From: an uncultured Lachnospiraceae bacterium
GTDB lineage: Bacteria > Bacillota > Clostridia > Lachnospirales > Lachnospiraceae
Length of the DNA stretch: 13,145 bases
Direction of reading: 5' to 3'
Assembly (NCBI GenBank): GCA_910578175.1
Contig: CAJTPF010000007.1
Span: 92,331 to 105,475, forward strand
The position numbers and the translations under genes were made by a program. Position 1 is the stretch's first letter, and every line of letters starts with the position of its first letter. This document shows positions 1 through 6,744 of the stretch, in pieces. The notes below the pieces were generated by a model. That model saw only the letters and a program-made list of their open reading frames with translations. It was not told the origin of the DNA and searched no databases.

Positions 1-622
1 AAAAGCCGGCGGCAAAGAAAATAATTCCGATGGCAGTTCCGAAAACCATCTGGGAAAAAAAGATAAAAGCCGGATGTCCGGCGGGACCGGCCCCTGCCAG
101 GCCGATACCGATCACGGTCATCATATATGCCACCGGATCATTGCTTCCGCTTTCAATTTCCAGCAAAGAAGCCGTACCGTCCCGTAAATTCAGCTGTTTC
201 TTCCTCAATATGGAAAAGACGCTGGCGGCATCCGTGGAAGCAATGACAGAACCGGTCAGAAAACTTTCTGCAAAAGAAAGTTTCAACACAAGCATACAAA
301 ATCCGCAGGTAAGCACGGCTGTGATCACCACGCCCAGGGTAGACAGCAGAAATGCATTTACCGCCACCGGTCTGGCGGTTTTCCATTTGGTGTTAAATCC
401 CCCGTAAAACATGATAAAACTCAGCGCCAAAGTGCAGGCTTTTTCCGTAACTTCAAAATCGTCAAACTGAATCTTGAATATCCCGTCGCAACCGAATAAC
501 ATTCCGATTGCCATAAACAGGATCAACGCCGGCATTCCCATTTTTCCTGAGAATTTATCTGCCAGTATACACAAAAAAATAATGACCGCTATAAACACCG
601 CTATTAAATCCAGTAGTCTCAA
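1..622 (-). CDS. CPA1-type K+/H+ antiporter (CvrA/NhaP2-like), 3' end outside window
   Basis: Membrane cation/proton antiporter; about 207 N-terminal residues are visible and the gene runs off the left edge. Hydrophobic helices alternate with short loops from residue 5 onward (residues 5-20, 31-44, 62-73, 90-112). Family hallmarks are seen: the STDAASVFSILR stretch at 129-140 and LLEIESGSNDPVAYMM at 153-168, containing the membrane-embedded Asn161-Asp162 pair expected for ion exchange. The pattern is closest, from memory, to potassium/proton antiporters of the CvrA/NhaP2 type, which also carry C-terminal RCK (TrkA-C) domains; that part is not in view. No ATG fits the N-terminus. A perfect AGGAGG (628..623) abuts a TTG at 622; a CTG at 613 is the alternative start with better spacing. 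The gene begins 32 nt after the stop of the KdpE-like regulator, so the two are probably co-transcribed. Confidence 0.85.
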   Translation of the reverse strand, partial: MRLLDLIAVFIAVIIFLCILADKFSGKMGMPALILFMAIGMLFGCDGIFKIQFDDFEVTEKACTLALSFIMFYGGFNTKWKTARPVAVNAFLLSTLGVVITAVLTCGFCMLVLKLSFAESFLTGSVIASTDAASVFSILRKKQLNLRDGTASLLEIESGSNDPVAYMMTVIGIGLAGAGPAGHPAFIFFSQMVFGTAIGIIFFAAGF

Positions 623-654
623 CCTCCTGTCTTATGATAAAATCCAATGATTTA

Positions 655-1365
655 TCACATACCTGCAGGTATCTGATTTTCTATCATACGGTAGCCTACC
701 CGGGAAATAGTATATATGTATTCCGGCGAGGTAGGGATTTTCTCAATCTTTTTTCGGATATTCGTCATATTCACACGCAGGATCCTGCTGTTGCCATTGG
801 TATATGGTCCCCATATTTTTTGCATCAGCATTTTATATGTAACCACTGTTCCGGCATTCAGAGCCAGCTGTTCCAGAATCCGGTATTCAATGGGCGGAAA
901 ATGTATCTCCTGATTACGGACCGTGACCAGACGCCTGTCAAAGTCAATTTCCAAATCTTTTGCCTTATAGGGATGCGTATGACCACCGGCGCCTCTTCTG
1001 CGCAGCACTGCAAAGATCCTAGCCCTCAGTTCCTGCTCATAAAAAGGTTTTACGATATAATCATCCGCTCCGGCATACAGCGCTTTTACTTTTCCCGCTG
1101 CCGCATCAGATTCTGACAATACAATGATCGGACAATCCGACCACTCTCTTATACATCTGATGATTTCCATTCCGTTCACGTCTCTTAATTTTAGATCTAC
1201 TATAACGATATCCGGACATAAACTGGTACTTAACTGTAATCCCATAGTTCCGTTATCCGCTTCATATATTTTATAATGTTCCTGATCCAGCAGATTTTTT
1301 ATCAGGAAATGTATATTTGTATCTTCATCAATCAACAATACTTTTACTTTATCACATAGCTTCAT
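655..1365 (-). CDS. Orphan OmpR/PhoB-family response regulator, KdpE-like
   Basis: Two-domain DNA-binding response regulator, 236 aa. The receiver domain (about 7-122) has the acidic pocket (Asp13, Asp15), phospho-acceptor Asp57, switch residue Ser84 and the invariant Lys106-Pro107. The C-terminal winged helix (about 136-230) contains WGP at 185-187 and a terminal VGYRM. The run REWSDCPIIVLS and the WGP motif resemble KdpE more than PhoB (judged from memory). The open frame extends upstream to 1482, but the receiver fold starts right after the ATG at 1365, which has an AGGAGG 13 nt upstream, so I use that start. No histidine kinase lies beside it; a small membrane protein precedes it and a K+/H+ antiporter follows. 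It may therefore control potassium or pH homeostasis, with the kinase elsewhere or with phosphorylation-independent action. The function is inferred from family and context. Confidence 0.88.
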   Translation of the reverse strand: MKLCDKVKVLLIDEDTNIHFLIKNLLDQEHYKIYEADNGTMGLQLSTSLCPDIVIVDLKLRDVNGMEIIRCIREWSDCPIIVLSESDAAAGKVKALYAGADDYIVKPFYEQELRARIFAVLRRRGAGGHTHPYKAKDLEIDFDRRLVTVRNQEIHFPPIEYRILEQLALNAGTVVTYKMLMQKIWGPYTNGNSRILRVNMTNIRKKIEKIPTSPEYIYTISRVGYRMIENQIPAGM

Positions 1366-1400
1366 TCGCTCTATATTACCTCCTGTATGACTTTTGATAA

Positions 1401-1841
1401 TCAGATCCGAATAGAAGCTCTCTCTTTCTGTCCATCCTGAAGATGTATATAATTTATGATCTTCCATAACGGAATCATACATCTCCCATAAAGAAAAATG
1501 GCGATACGGTAAATAAAATACGGAAATAACGCCATTGCCAATACAATGGCGGCAAAAGCAGCCTCTTTCCCGGCGGCATACCGGTTCTGTCTGGTACGGA
1601 TATTAAAAAATATCCGTATGCTGCCTTCTGCAGGTCGAATGGAAGTTCCCCGTACCGGCAGACAGTCAAGATCTGTCCCAGATATTACCGGAAGAATGGC
1701 GGCCGGCTGTTCCTGCCGTGTTCCGGATTCTTTCACATGCGGTACGGATACGGTTGAAGGGAAATTAAACTGAAAACTGCATACGAGTAACAGAATCATA
1801 CAATAAATCCGTATCTTCCTTTTTTCAGTATTATAAACCAA
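1401..1841 (-). CDS. Small two-helix membrane protein, unknown function
   Basis: I do not recognise this 146-residue protein. A basic N-terminus (EKRKIR) precedes a hydrophobic segment at about residues 12-27, which could be a signal anchor or signal peptide. A Pro/Ser/Arg-rich, probably extracytoplasmic stretch follows, and then a second strongly hydrophobic helix at about 92-116 (AAFAAIVLAMALFPYFIYR) with a short hydrophilic tail. The start is uncertain. A TTG at 1841 preceded by GGTGGAG is chosen; an ATG at 1799 is the alternative, and the frame is open up to 1931. The stop is 35 nt before the KdpE-like regulator, with nothing between but that gene's RBS, suggesting a three-gene operon with regulator and antiporter. 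A sensor or accessory role is possible from position, but no domain supports it. The complementary strand is also open over part of this region, so it is less certain than its neighbours. Confidence 0.5.
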   Translation of the reverse strand: MVYNTEKRKIRIYCMILLLVCSFQFNFPSTVSVPHVKESGTRQEQPAAILPVISGTDLDCLPVRGTSIRPAEGSIRIFFNIRTRQNRYAAGKEAAFAAIVLAMALFPYFIYRIAIFLYGRCMIPLWKIINYIHLQDGQKERASIRI

Positions 1842-1878
1842 AATCTCCACCGCCTCTTTATATGATTTTCCAACAAAC

Positions 1879-1887
1879 AGTATAGCA
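1879..1887 (-). promoter_or_regulatory. Extended -10 promoter for the membrane protein/regulator/antiporter operon
   Basis: On the minus strand TGC-TATACT forms an extended -10 element (TG one base before a near-consensus hexamer). No good -35 is seen, which fits an extended -10 promoter. Transcription would start near 1872, about 30 nt before the TTG at 1841. A small palindrome (1925-1938) lies about 40-50 bp upstream. Confidence 0.4.
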
Positions 1888-1924
1888 TAAAATAAAACAA
1901 ATAAATAGCGGTTTAAATATATGG

Positions 1925-1938
1925 ATAACACCTGTTAT
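1925..1938. repeat. Inverted repeat ATAACA-cc-TGTTAT
   Basis: Six-base perfect arms with a 2-nt centre, located upstream of the putative extended -10 at 1879-1887. It could be a regulator-binding dyad. The same half-site (ATAACA/TGTTAT) recurs in the longer palindrome at 1984-2005. Confidence 0.5.
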
Positions 1939-1983
1939 TTTTTACCATATATCAAAATCGCTATCTATGTAATACGCTGTGTT

Positions 1984-2005
1984 TTGTTATAAATCTTTAT
2001 AACAA
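1984..2005. repeat. Perfect palindrome at the 3' end of the coiled-coil gene
   Basis: TTGTTATAAA, a 2-nt centre, then TTTATAACAA: ten-base perfect arms overlapping the TAA stop of the coiled-coil gene. It has no U-tract on either side and an all-but-AT stem, so it is not a convincing intrinsic terminator. It may be a weak 3'-end hairpin or a protein-binding dyad. Confidence 0.55.
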
Positions 2006-3001
2006 TTCATCCACTTTAAGCCCCTTCAGGTCTTCCACTACCAGTTTCATTTTATCTGCAATATTTTCTACTTCCTTCTTTACATCTGTACGAATGGCAT
2101 CCATTTCCAATACGTTTTTAATCTGTCTGTCCATATCGGAATCCTGCTCCGAGGTTTTCTTCTCTTCTTCTGCTTTCTCCGGATTTGTAAGCCTCTCCAG
2201 TTCTTCGATTTTTTCCTGGATTTCTTCGATCTGTTCTTCTTTTTCTTTTTTCTCTTCCGCTTTTTCCTCCGCCTTTTCTTTCTCCTCTTCCATCTCTTCG
2301 TCCAGATGATCTTTGACTTCATCCACTAACATACTATAGATTTCTTCATTGGCGGCATCCAGAATGGCATCTTTTTCCTTCACAGCATCTACTATCGGAT
2401 GATGTTTCAATCGCTCTTCCTTGATCCCACGGATCGTAGCGCCTTCTATGATAATGCCTCTTTTGGCTTCATCCAGGTTTTCCTTCAGTTCATTCATCGG
2501 CTCATACAATTCCATGGACCGCTGCTGAAACTCCGTTAATCCACGTTCGTCAATCTGTTTCAGCTGTTCCTTCTCTTCTTCCGTAAGCTTGATCTTCGGG
2601 TTAGCCTCGGCATCTTTTCTCTTTTCCAGCAGCATTAGTTCCTGATATTCCTGACTATCCCTATCGATCTGATAGCCTTCCCGCAGTTTCTCCATCTCTG
2701 TCTCGATGTATTTCATCTCTTCCGATATCTCTTTACTCTGTTTTTCATAATCACTTATTTTCGAATATCTGGACCGAATGTCCTCATCAATCTTCTTTTC
2801 ATTGGAAAAGGCATCGGTTATAACCTTCATAGCCTTATTCCTGGCTTCTTCCCTCTTCTGTACCACCGGGTCTTTTACCAGATTCAAATCTCCTGCAAAT
2901 ACATTTCCTCCTTTCCCTTTCCCCTGCTCTTCCTGATCTGCAGTTCTCTGAAATCTTGGGTCATCGCTTAAAAAAATACTTCCGTTTTCGTTTATCTTCA
3001 T
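1997..3001 (-). CDS. Cytoplasmic E/K-rich coiled-coil protein, uncharacterised
   Basis: 334 aa with no signal peptide and no membrane segment. Layout: a short polar N-terminus with a GNVFAGDLN motif at 32-40; a helical, charge-rich region at about 45-180 with heptad-like spacing; a short less-charged stretch (RGIIIEGATIRG, 181-192); then an extreme Glu/Lys-rich run at about 232-282 (EEEKEKAEEKAEEKKEKEE); and a helical C-terminus ending LKGLKVDELL. This predicts an elongated coiled coil, perhaps structural or scaffolding. I have the impression of similar unnamed proteins in Lachnospiraceae with the same FAGDLN-type N-terminus, but no function is known to me. The start is supported by AGGAAAGGTGAG just upstream of ATG. 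It lies 41 nt after the PAP2 gene. That gap contains a possible weak promoter of its own (TTGTCG-17-TATTTT, 3058..3030), so it may be transcribed both with and independently of the phosphatases. Confidence 0.8.
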   Translation of the reverse strand: MKINENGSIFLSDDPRFQRTADQEEQGKGKGGNVFAGDLNLVKDPVVQKREEARNKAMKVITDAFSNEKKIDEDIRSRYSKISDYEKQSKEISEEMKYIETEMEKLREGYQIDRDSQEYQELMLLEKRKDAEANPKIKLTEEEKEQLKQIDERGLTEFQQRSMELYEPMNELKENLDEAKRGIIIEGATIRGIKEERLKHHPIVDAVKEKDAILDAANEEIYSMLVDEVKDHLDEEMEEEKEKAEEKAEEKKEKEEQIEEIQEKIEELERLTNPEKAEEEKKTSEQDSDMDRQIKNVLEMDAIRTDVKKEVENIADKMKLVVEDLKGLKVDELL

Positions 3002-3042
3002 AATCTCACCTTTCCTATTCTGCTGTATTAAAATATAATCTA

Positions 3043-3600
3043 TTATTTATATCGACAATTTCTGGAAAATAATAACTTCTTTTTATAAGAGAATATCACA
3101 ACCAGACCGCTGACAATTCCGGTCAGTGCTCCCCCAGCCACATCCGACGGATAATGGACGCCCAGATACATTCTGGAAAACGCTATCAGAGCGGCAAGTA
3201 TCATAAACAAGATCCCATAACGGCGGGGCAGTCCGTGAAACAAGACTACAGCCGCTGCGAAAGAACTGGAAGTATGCCCGGACGGAAAGGAAGAACTCTT
3301 CATACTTCCGATGACGCTGGTCAGTCCTTCCACCACGTCATAAGGACGGGATCTGTTAAATATACCTTTTAAAATGATATTATTAAAAATACTGGCAAAA
3401 ATCAGTGCAAAGGCTGACATAAGACCAATATTGCGAGTCTTTTTAAAAATAAGCAATATGATAGTGACCAGGATCCATATTCTCCCTTTATCCCCCAGCC
3501 GGGTCACTGCTTGAAAAAACGGAGTAAGTATCTCATTCCGCAAATTGTTCTGCAGCCACAACAATACGGATCCGTCCAGATTCATCAGAAATTCAGTCAT
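3043..3600 (-). CDS. PAP2-superfamily membrane phosphatase
   Basis: 185-aa integral membrane phosphatase of the PAP2/BacA-independent undecaprenyl-pyrophosphate or lipid phosphatase type. All three signature motifs are seen: KGIFNRSRP (Lys78...Arg85-Pro86), PSGH (106-109) and SRMYLGVHYPSD (Ser142-Arg143...His149...Asp153). His109 and His149 are the expected catalytic histidines, and hydrophobic helices separate the motifs. The likely role is dephosphorylation of an isoprenoid or phospholipid phosphate at the outer membrane face; the substrate cannot be told from sequence. The frame is open upstream to 3624, but AAAGGAGA sits six to seven bases before the ATG at 3600, which places the start 13 nt after the metallophosphoesterase stop. 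The two phosphatase genes are thus almost certainly one transcript. Confidence 0.9.
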   Translation of the reverse strand: MTEFLMNLDGSVLLWLQNNLRNEILTPFFQAVTRLGDKGRIWILVTIILLIFKKTRNIGLMSAFALIFASIFNNIILKGIFNRSRPYDVVEGLTSVIGSMKSSSFPSGHTSSSFAAAVVLFHGLPRRYGILFMILAALIAFSRMYLGVHYPSDVAGGALTGIVSGLVVIFSYKKKLLFSRNCRYK

Positions 3601-3613
3601 AAAACTTCTCCTT

Positions 3614-4798
3614 TCACCGCTCATCCGTTTCTGGTTTGATATGTATCTTTACGATTTCCGAACGAGAACCCGTCCGAAACGGATATCCCCATCCGCCGGC
3701 TCCGGAAGATATGATAACGGAATAATCCTTATACGTTTCATGACCGTAATAATACTCCCTGGTCAGCCCGTTGATCAATCCCTTTGGCCAAACCTGACCG
3801 CCATGGGTATGGCCGGAAAGCTGAAGGTCGCACCCTGCATCCCCGCAGGCTTCCACATCTTTCGGCTTATGATCCAGTACCAATACAAAATCTTCCATAT
3901 CCACGCCTTTTACCAGTTTATCGATGGAAGCCCTGTTTCCGGTCAGGCTTCCTCCTTCGTCTTCCCTTCCTATGATAACAAATTCATCATTCAGCCGGAA
4001 GGTTTCATCCGAAAGCACATGGATTCCCGCATCCGACATTGCGGTATCCAGTTCCCTGACCGTAAACTTCTTATTTCTCCGATAAGGCTGCCGGTCATGG
4101 TTCCCATATACATAAAAGACCCCAAATTCACTTTGAATAGTACCTGCCACCTGAAAGAAGTCCTGCATTTCCTGCTTCGTCGTGTTTTCATCAGTAATAT
4201 CTCCGCATAATACCACAATATCCGTATGTCCGGCAGAAATCTCAGCACAGATCTCCCGGAACTTTTTTATATCCATGGTAGTTCCAAAATGGATATCAGA
4301 CATAAGTATGATATCATATCCCTGACTTCGGATATTTTTTCCGGTAACAACCGTATATTCCGTATTTTTAATGATGATCATATTAAAATAACCGTAAATC
4401 AGGACCGCTACCATCAATACTGCCGGAACCAGTCCGCGCCGTACCAGTTTCTCCCATACCTGATTTTTTTTCTTAAAACCATAAAATATCATCAGATGGA
4501 TCACTTCCACCGCTAAAGCAAACGCTGTCAGATGACCTACCAAAAATTCCCCGAATCCCCACTTATTTGTCCGGCAGAAGGCCAGAACGGCAGAAATTAC
4601 TAAAAGAATACCATAAGTGATCTTATTCCCAAGCTTTGGAAAATAAGATAATAACATTCTTTTGAAATAATAATAAAGAAAAATACCGGAAAACAGTACC
4701 ACCGTAAAAATTCTGAAAAGTATTGCCGTCATATTCTTTACCCGATTTTCCAGACACAATGTATCCTGTACCTGAAAAATATCCCTTTCCTTTTTCAT
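3614..4798 (-). CDS. Membrane-anchored calcineurin-like metallophosphoesterase (YkuE-like)
   Basis: Up to 394 aa. The N-terminal ~145 residues contain four hydrophobic helices (about 24-45, 60-76, 86-108, 122-143), followed by a calcineurin-like domain. Metal-binding motifs, numbered from the ATG at 4798: SDIHFG (Asp168, His170), GDITD (Asp200), YGNHD (Asn233-His234), LDHKP (His310) and SGHTHGG (His330, His332). This is the complete set, so an active dinuclear metal phosphoesterase is expected. Proteins of this architecture are usually annotated YkuE-like. The start is ambiguous. A promoter (-10 at 4811..4806) places transcription start at about 4799, leaving almost no leader before ATG 4798. 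The ATG at 4732, just before the first helix and ~67 nt inside the transcript, is a serious alternative. It is the first gene of a probable operon with the PAP2 phosphatase and perhaps the coiled-coil gene. Confidence 0.92.
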   Translation of the reverse strand: MKKERDIFQVQDTLCLENRVKNMTAILFRIFTVVLFSGIFLYYYFKRMLLSYFPKLGNKITYGILLVISAVLAFCRTNKWGFGEFLVGHLTAFALAVEVIHLMIFYGFKKKNQVWEKLVRRGLVPAVLMVAVLIYGYFNMIIIKNTEYTVVTGKNIRSQGYDIILMSDIHFGTTMDIKKFREICAEISAGHTDIVVLCGDITDENTTKQEMQDFFQVAGTIQSEFGVFYVYGNHDRQPYRRNKKFTVRELDTAMSDAGIHVLSDETFRLNDEFVIIGREDEGGSLTGNRASIDKLVKGVDMEDFVLVLDHKPKDVEACGDAGCDLQLSGHTHGGQVWPKGLINGLTREYYYGHETYKDYSVIISSGAGGWGYPFRTGSRSEIVKIHIKPETDER

Positions 4799-4805
4799 TT
4801 ATGCT

Positions 4806-4836
4806 ATTATACTAAATGAAGCCGGCTTTAAGTCAA
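4806..4836 (-). promoter_or_regulatory. Sigma-A promoter for the metallophosphoesterase/PAP2 operon
   Basis: -35 TTGACT at 4836..4831, a 19-nt spacer and a perfect -10 TATAAT at 4811..4806. The spacer is longer than the ideal 17. The start of transcription would fall at about 4799, directly against the annotated ATG. Confidence 0.65.
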
Positions 4837-4847
4837 TGATTTTTCAA

Positions 4848-4882
4848 TTTTGGAATTGCCTTTTACTAAGGAAATTCCAAAA
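4848..4882. repeat. Inverted repeat upstream of the phosphatase operon promoter
   Basis: TTTTGGAATT and AATTCCAAAA, ten-base perfect arms separated by 15 nt, ending 12 bp upstream of the -35 element. There is no U-tract on either side, so it is not a clear terminator. It could be an operator or part of the 3' end of the FliD-like transcript. Confidence 0.55.
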
Positions 4883-4889
4883 CCCACGG

Positions 4890-4944
4890 AAAAATATAAG
4901 AAAGGAGGCGAACCTCCGGACCAAACTCCGGCGGATTCGCCTCC
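4890..4944 (-). terminator. Rho-independent terminator of the FliD-like gene
   Basis: GGAGGCGAA (4904-4912) pairs perfectly with TTCGCCTCC (4936-4944). The stem continues inward through CCGG pairs with one bulge. On the minus strand the hairpin is followed by TTTCTTATATTTTT. It lies 30 nt after the FliD-like stop codon, which separates that gene from the phosphatase operon. Confidence 0.85.
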
Positions 4945-4973
4945 TGTATATCCATATCCTTCTTTAAAACAGA

Positions 4974-6152
4974 TTAAAAGAAATCCGTATAGCGGACGCT
5001 TCCCTGGACGTTATATGTTCCGTCAGCCGTGTAACCGCTGGCAGCATTCGCCTGTGTTGTCATATAATAATTTACGAGCGATGCACTGCTGGCAATAGAA
5101 GAACCATAATCTTTGAATAATTTCTGAACTTCAGACATATCTGATTTTTTAAATGTCTCTTCATCAATCTTCATTTTTCCATCTCTGTCCACACTGATAC
5201 CGAACTGTTTAAGCGCCTCCGCATTTTGCGCCGTTTTCTCCCTGATCCGGGAAATATTAGCTGCTACGCCGGAATTCGAACTGGATTTGGCCGCATCCAA
5301 CATACCGTTGTAGTTGCTTACAAAACTCTTTGCAGTGGCAAATATTTTGTCAATATCGTATGTCTCTTTTCCATCCTTATCCTTTATCATCTCGAATAAT
5401 TTACCAGATGCAAGCAATTCGCTGTCTGCCTTAAGGGATGCTGCAGCAGTACCCGGAGTTTTATTTGTACTCTCAGTATCCGGCTTATTTGTGCCTGCCG
5501 CTGAACCCGCAAACTGAAGACGCGACATAACCGTAGAACCATAGCTTGTGATATCTTTAGCGGAAAACAACTCCTGTACCTTTGAGATATCTGTTGCCTT
5601 CAGCTTGTTTTCATTCATCTGAAGGGTTCCGTTTTTATTGATAGTAATACCCATTTCCGCAAGTTTATCAGCATTTGCTGCAGTACTGCGCATCATACCT
5701 GCCACATGTGATGTCTTGCCTGACAGTGTGGAATGTTTCGCCGTACTTACAACATTATTATACTGCTTCACATAATCTTTCACGGCAGATACCACCTTTT
5801 CCGCCGCAGTCTGTCCCTTCTCCGTGTCTGTATAGGTCTTTTCATTCTGTAATGTGGATACGGAACCTCTCAGGCTGGAAATCCCGCTTGTCAGATTCGC
5901 ATTTGCCTCCTGCACTTCTTCTGAAACCTTCGGATTTCTCCGCTCTTCCAGAAGTTTCTCAAGAACGTTGCTGGAACGGCTTTTCGAACCTCCGGCCGAC
6001 GATATATCCGACCCATATCCTTTACCATAATAAGCCTTTAAAAGTCTGGCATAACTGCCGTTCTTAATGCTGGCATAATCGGAAAAAAATTTCTGATCCC
6101 CGCCGCTGAATGAAAAACTCTGGAACAGATTAGAACTAAAATTTGTACTCAT
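4974..6152 (-). CDS. FliD C-terminal-like protein with two tandem modules, non-flagellar context
   Basis: 392 aa, Ser/Ala/Lys/Asn-rich, with no signal peptide or membrane helix. N-terminus: SSNLFQSFSF (6-15) and DYASIKNGSYARLLKAYYGK (25-44), a motif I associate with unnamed Lachnospiraceae proteins. Two similar modules follow, at about 118-214 and 268-363. They share YNN/YNG, an alanine-helix, NADKLAEMGITINKNGTLQ versus NAEALKQFGISVDRDGKMK, and VQELF versus VQKLF. The 'G-I-hydrophobic-x-x-x-G-x-L' unit followed by a helix resembles the C-terminal part of the flagellar cap protein FliD. The FliD N-terminal domain is missing, and no flagellar or chemotaxis gene is nearby. Start: AAAGGAG lies eight nt before ATG 6152; GTG and ATG codons at 6161 and 6158 are too close to it. 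It has its own promoter and terminator, so it is monocistronic. Role unknown; a structural or surface-assembly function is a guess. Confidence 0.8.
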   Translation of the reverse strand: MSTNFSSNLFQSFSFSGGDQKFFSDYASIKNGSYARLLKAYYGKGYGSDISSAGGSKSRSSNVLEKLLEERRNPKVSEEVQEANANLTSGISSLRGSVSTLQNEKTYTDTEKGQTAAEKVVSAVKDYVKQYNNVVSTAKHSTLSGKTSHVAGMMRSTAANADKLAEMGITINKNGTLQMNENKLKATDISKVQELFSAKDITSYGSTVMSRLQFAGSAAGTNKPDTESTNKTPGTAAASLKADSELLASGKLFEMIKDKDGKETYDIDKIFATAKSFVSNYNGMLDAAKSSSNSGVAANISRIREKTAQNAEALKQFGISVDRDGKMKIDEETFKKSDMSEVQKLFKDYGSSIASSASLVNYYMTTQANAASGYTADGTYNVQGSVRYTDFF

Positions 6153-6245
6153 AAACATCACTCCTTTGATAAAAAATATTAACTTCCATGTTTTTTCACT
6201 TGCTATACGTTATTTATCGTCAAAAAGACCCTTATAATTAATACC

Positions 6246-6274
6246 AATATAGCACATATATCCAAAAATTGCAA
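6246..6274 (-). promoter_or_regulatory. Sigma-A promoter for the FliD-like gene
   Basis: -35 TTGCAA (6274..6269), a 17-nt spacer ending in TGC (extended -10) and -10 TATATT (6251..6246). The transcript would start near 6239, giving a leader of about 87 nt. The spacing and three good elements make it convincing. Confidence 0.65.
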
Positions 6275-6426
6275 GATATCCCAGCCTTGGGTTTCTATTT
6301 GAATAGTTGATTTATACCTTTCTCTGCCCGTGAAAGACAAAATTAATTTTTCTGCATATGATTTATCATGATAGAAATACATCAAAACTCAGTATAAAAT
6401 TATAGCGGGGTGGTATCATTGAATAA

Positions 6427-6744
6427 CTATAATCTACACCATAGAAAGTAATTCCTTTTTCTCCCATTCAATATCTTTCGTAACTCTTTTTTCCTGGCTT
6501 CTAGGTTTTTATCATCTATCTGCCTTAAAGAGCTATTATACAGTTGGATCGACTTTACATCATCCAATTTTGAATATATGTCTTTTAAAATATAAAATAA
6601 TTCTTCATCTGCAATAATGCAGGAAAGCGTATCATATTGATTGATTATTGATGCCATGCGTACTGTTTCATAAAAAAGTTCTTTTAGATATTTTGGGTCA
6701 TCTGCAAAAATTTCTTTCTGTTTATTCAGCCAATAAAGCAACAT
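6427..6744 (-). CDS. Small hypothetical protein, coupled to the preceding ORF
   Basis: 105 aa, not recognised. It is soluble, helical and mixed in charge, with no signal peptide or obvious motif: an N-terminal hydrophobic helix (MLLYWLNKQKEIF), a central QYDTLSCIIADEELFYILKD stretch and a basic C-terminus (ARKKELRKILNGRKRN). The ATG overlaps the stop of the upstream small ORF by one base (TAATG), and there is no clear ribosome binding site of its own, so translation is probably coupled. A two-gene toxin/antitoxin-like or structural pair is conceivable, but no family evidence supports it. No terminator is evident after the stop. Confidence 0.5.
   Translation of the reverse strand: MLLYWLNKQKEIFADDPKYLKELFYETVRMASIINQYDTLSCIIADEELFYILKDIYSKLDDVKSIQLYNSSLRQIDDKNLEARKKELRKILNGRKRNYFLWCRL

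Noticed and set aside
30..407. 125-codon + strand frame at the left edge
   Set aside because: The opposite strand carries a clear antiporter sequence with family motifs through the same bases.
2094..2309. Ser-rich + strand frame and Lys/Arg-rich frame-shifted minus strand frame
   Set aside because: Both are shadows of the GAA/AAA-rich E/K segment of the coiled-coil gene.
6203..6385. 60-codon open frame on the minus strand upstream of the FliD-like gene
   Set aside because: It overlaps a convincing promoter (6246-6274), has no ribosome binding site and shows no protein-family features.
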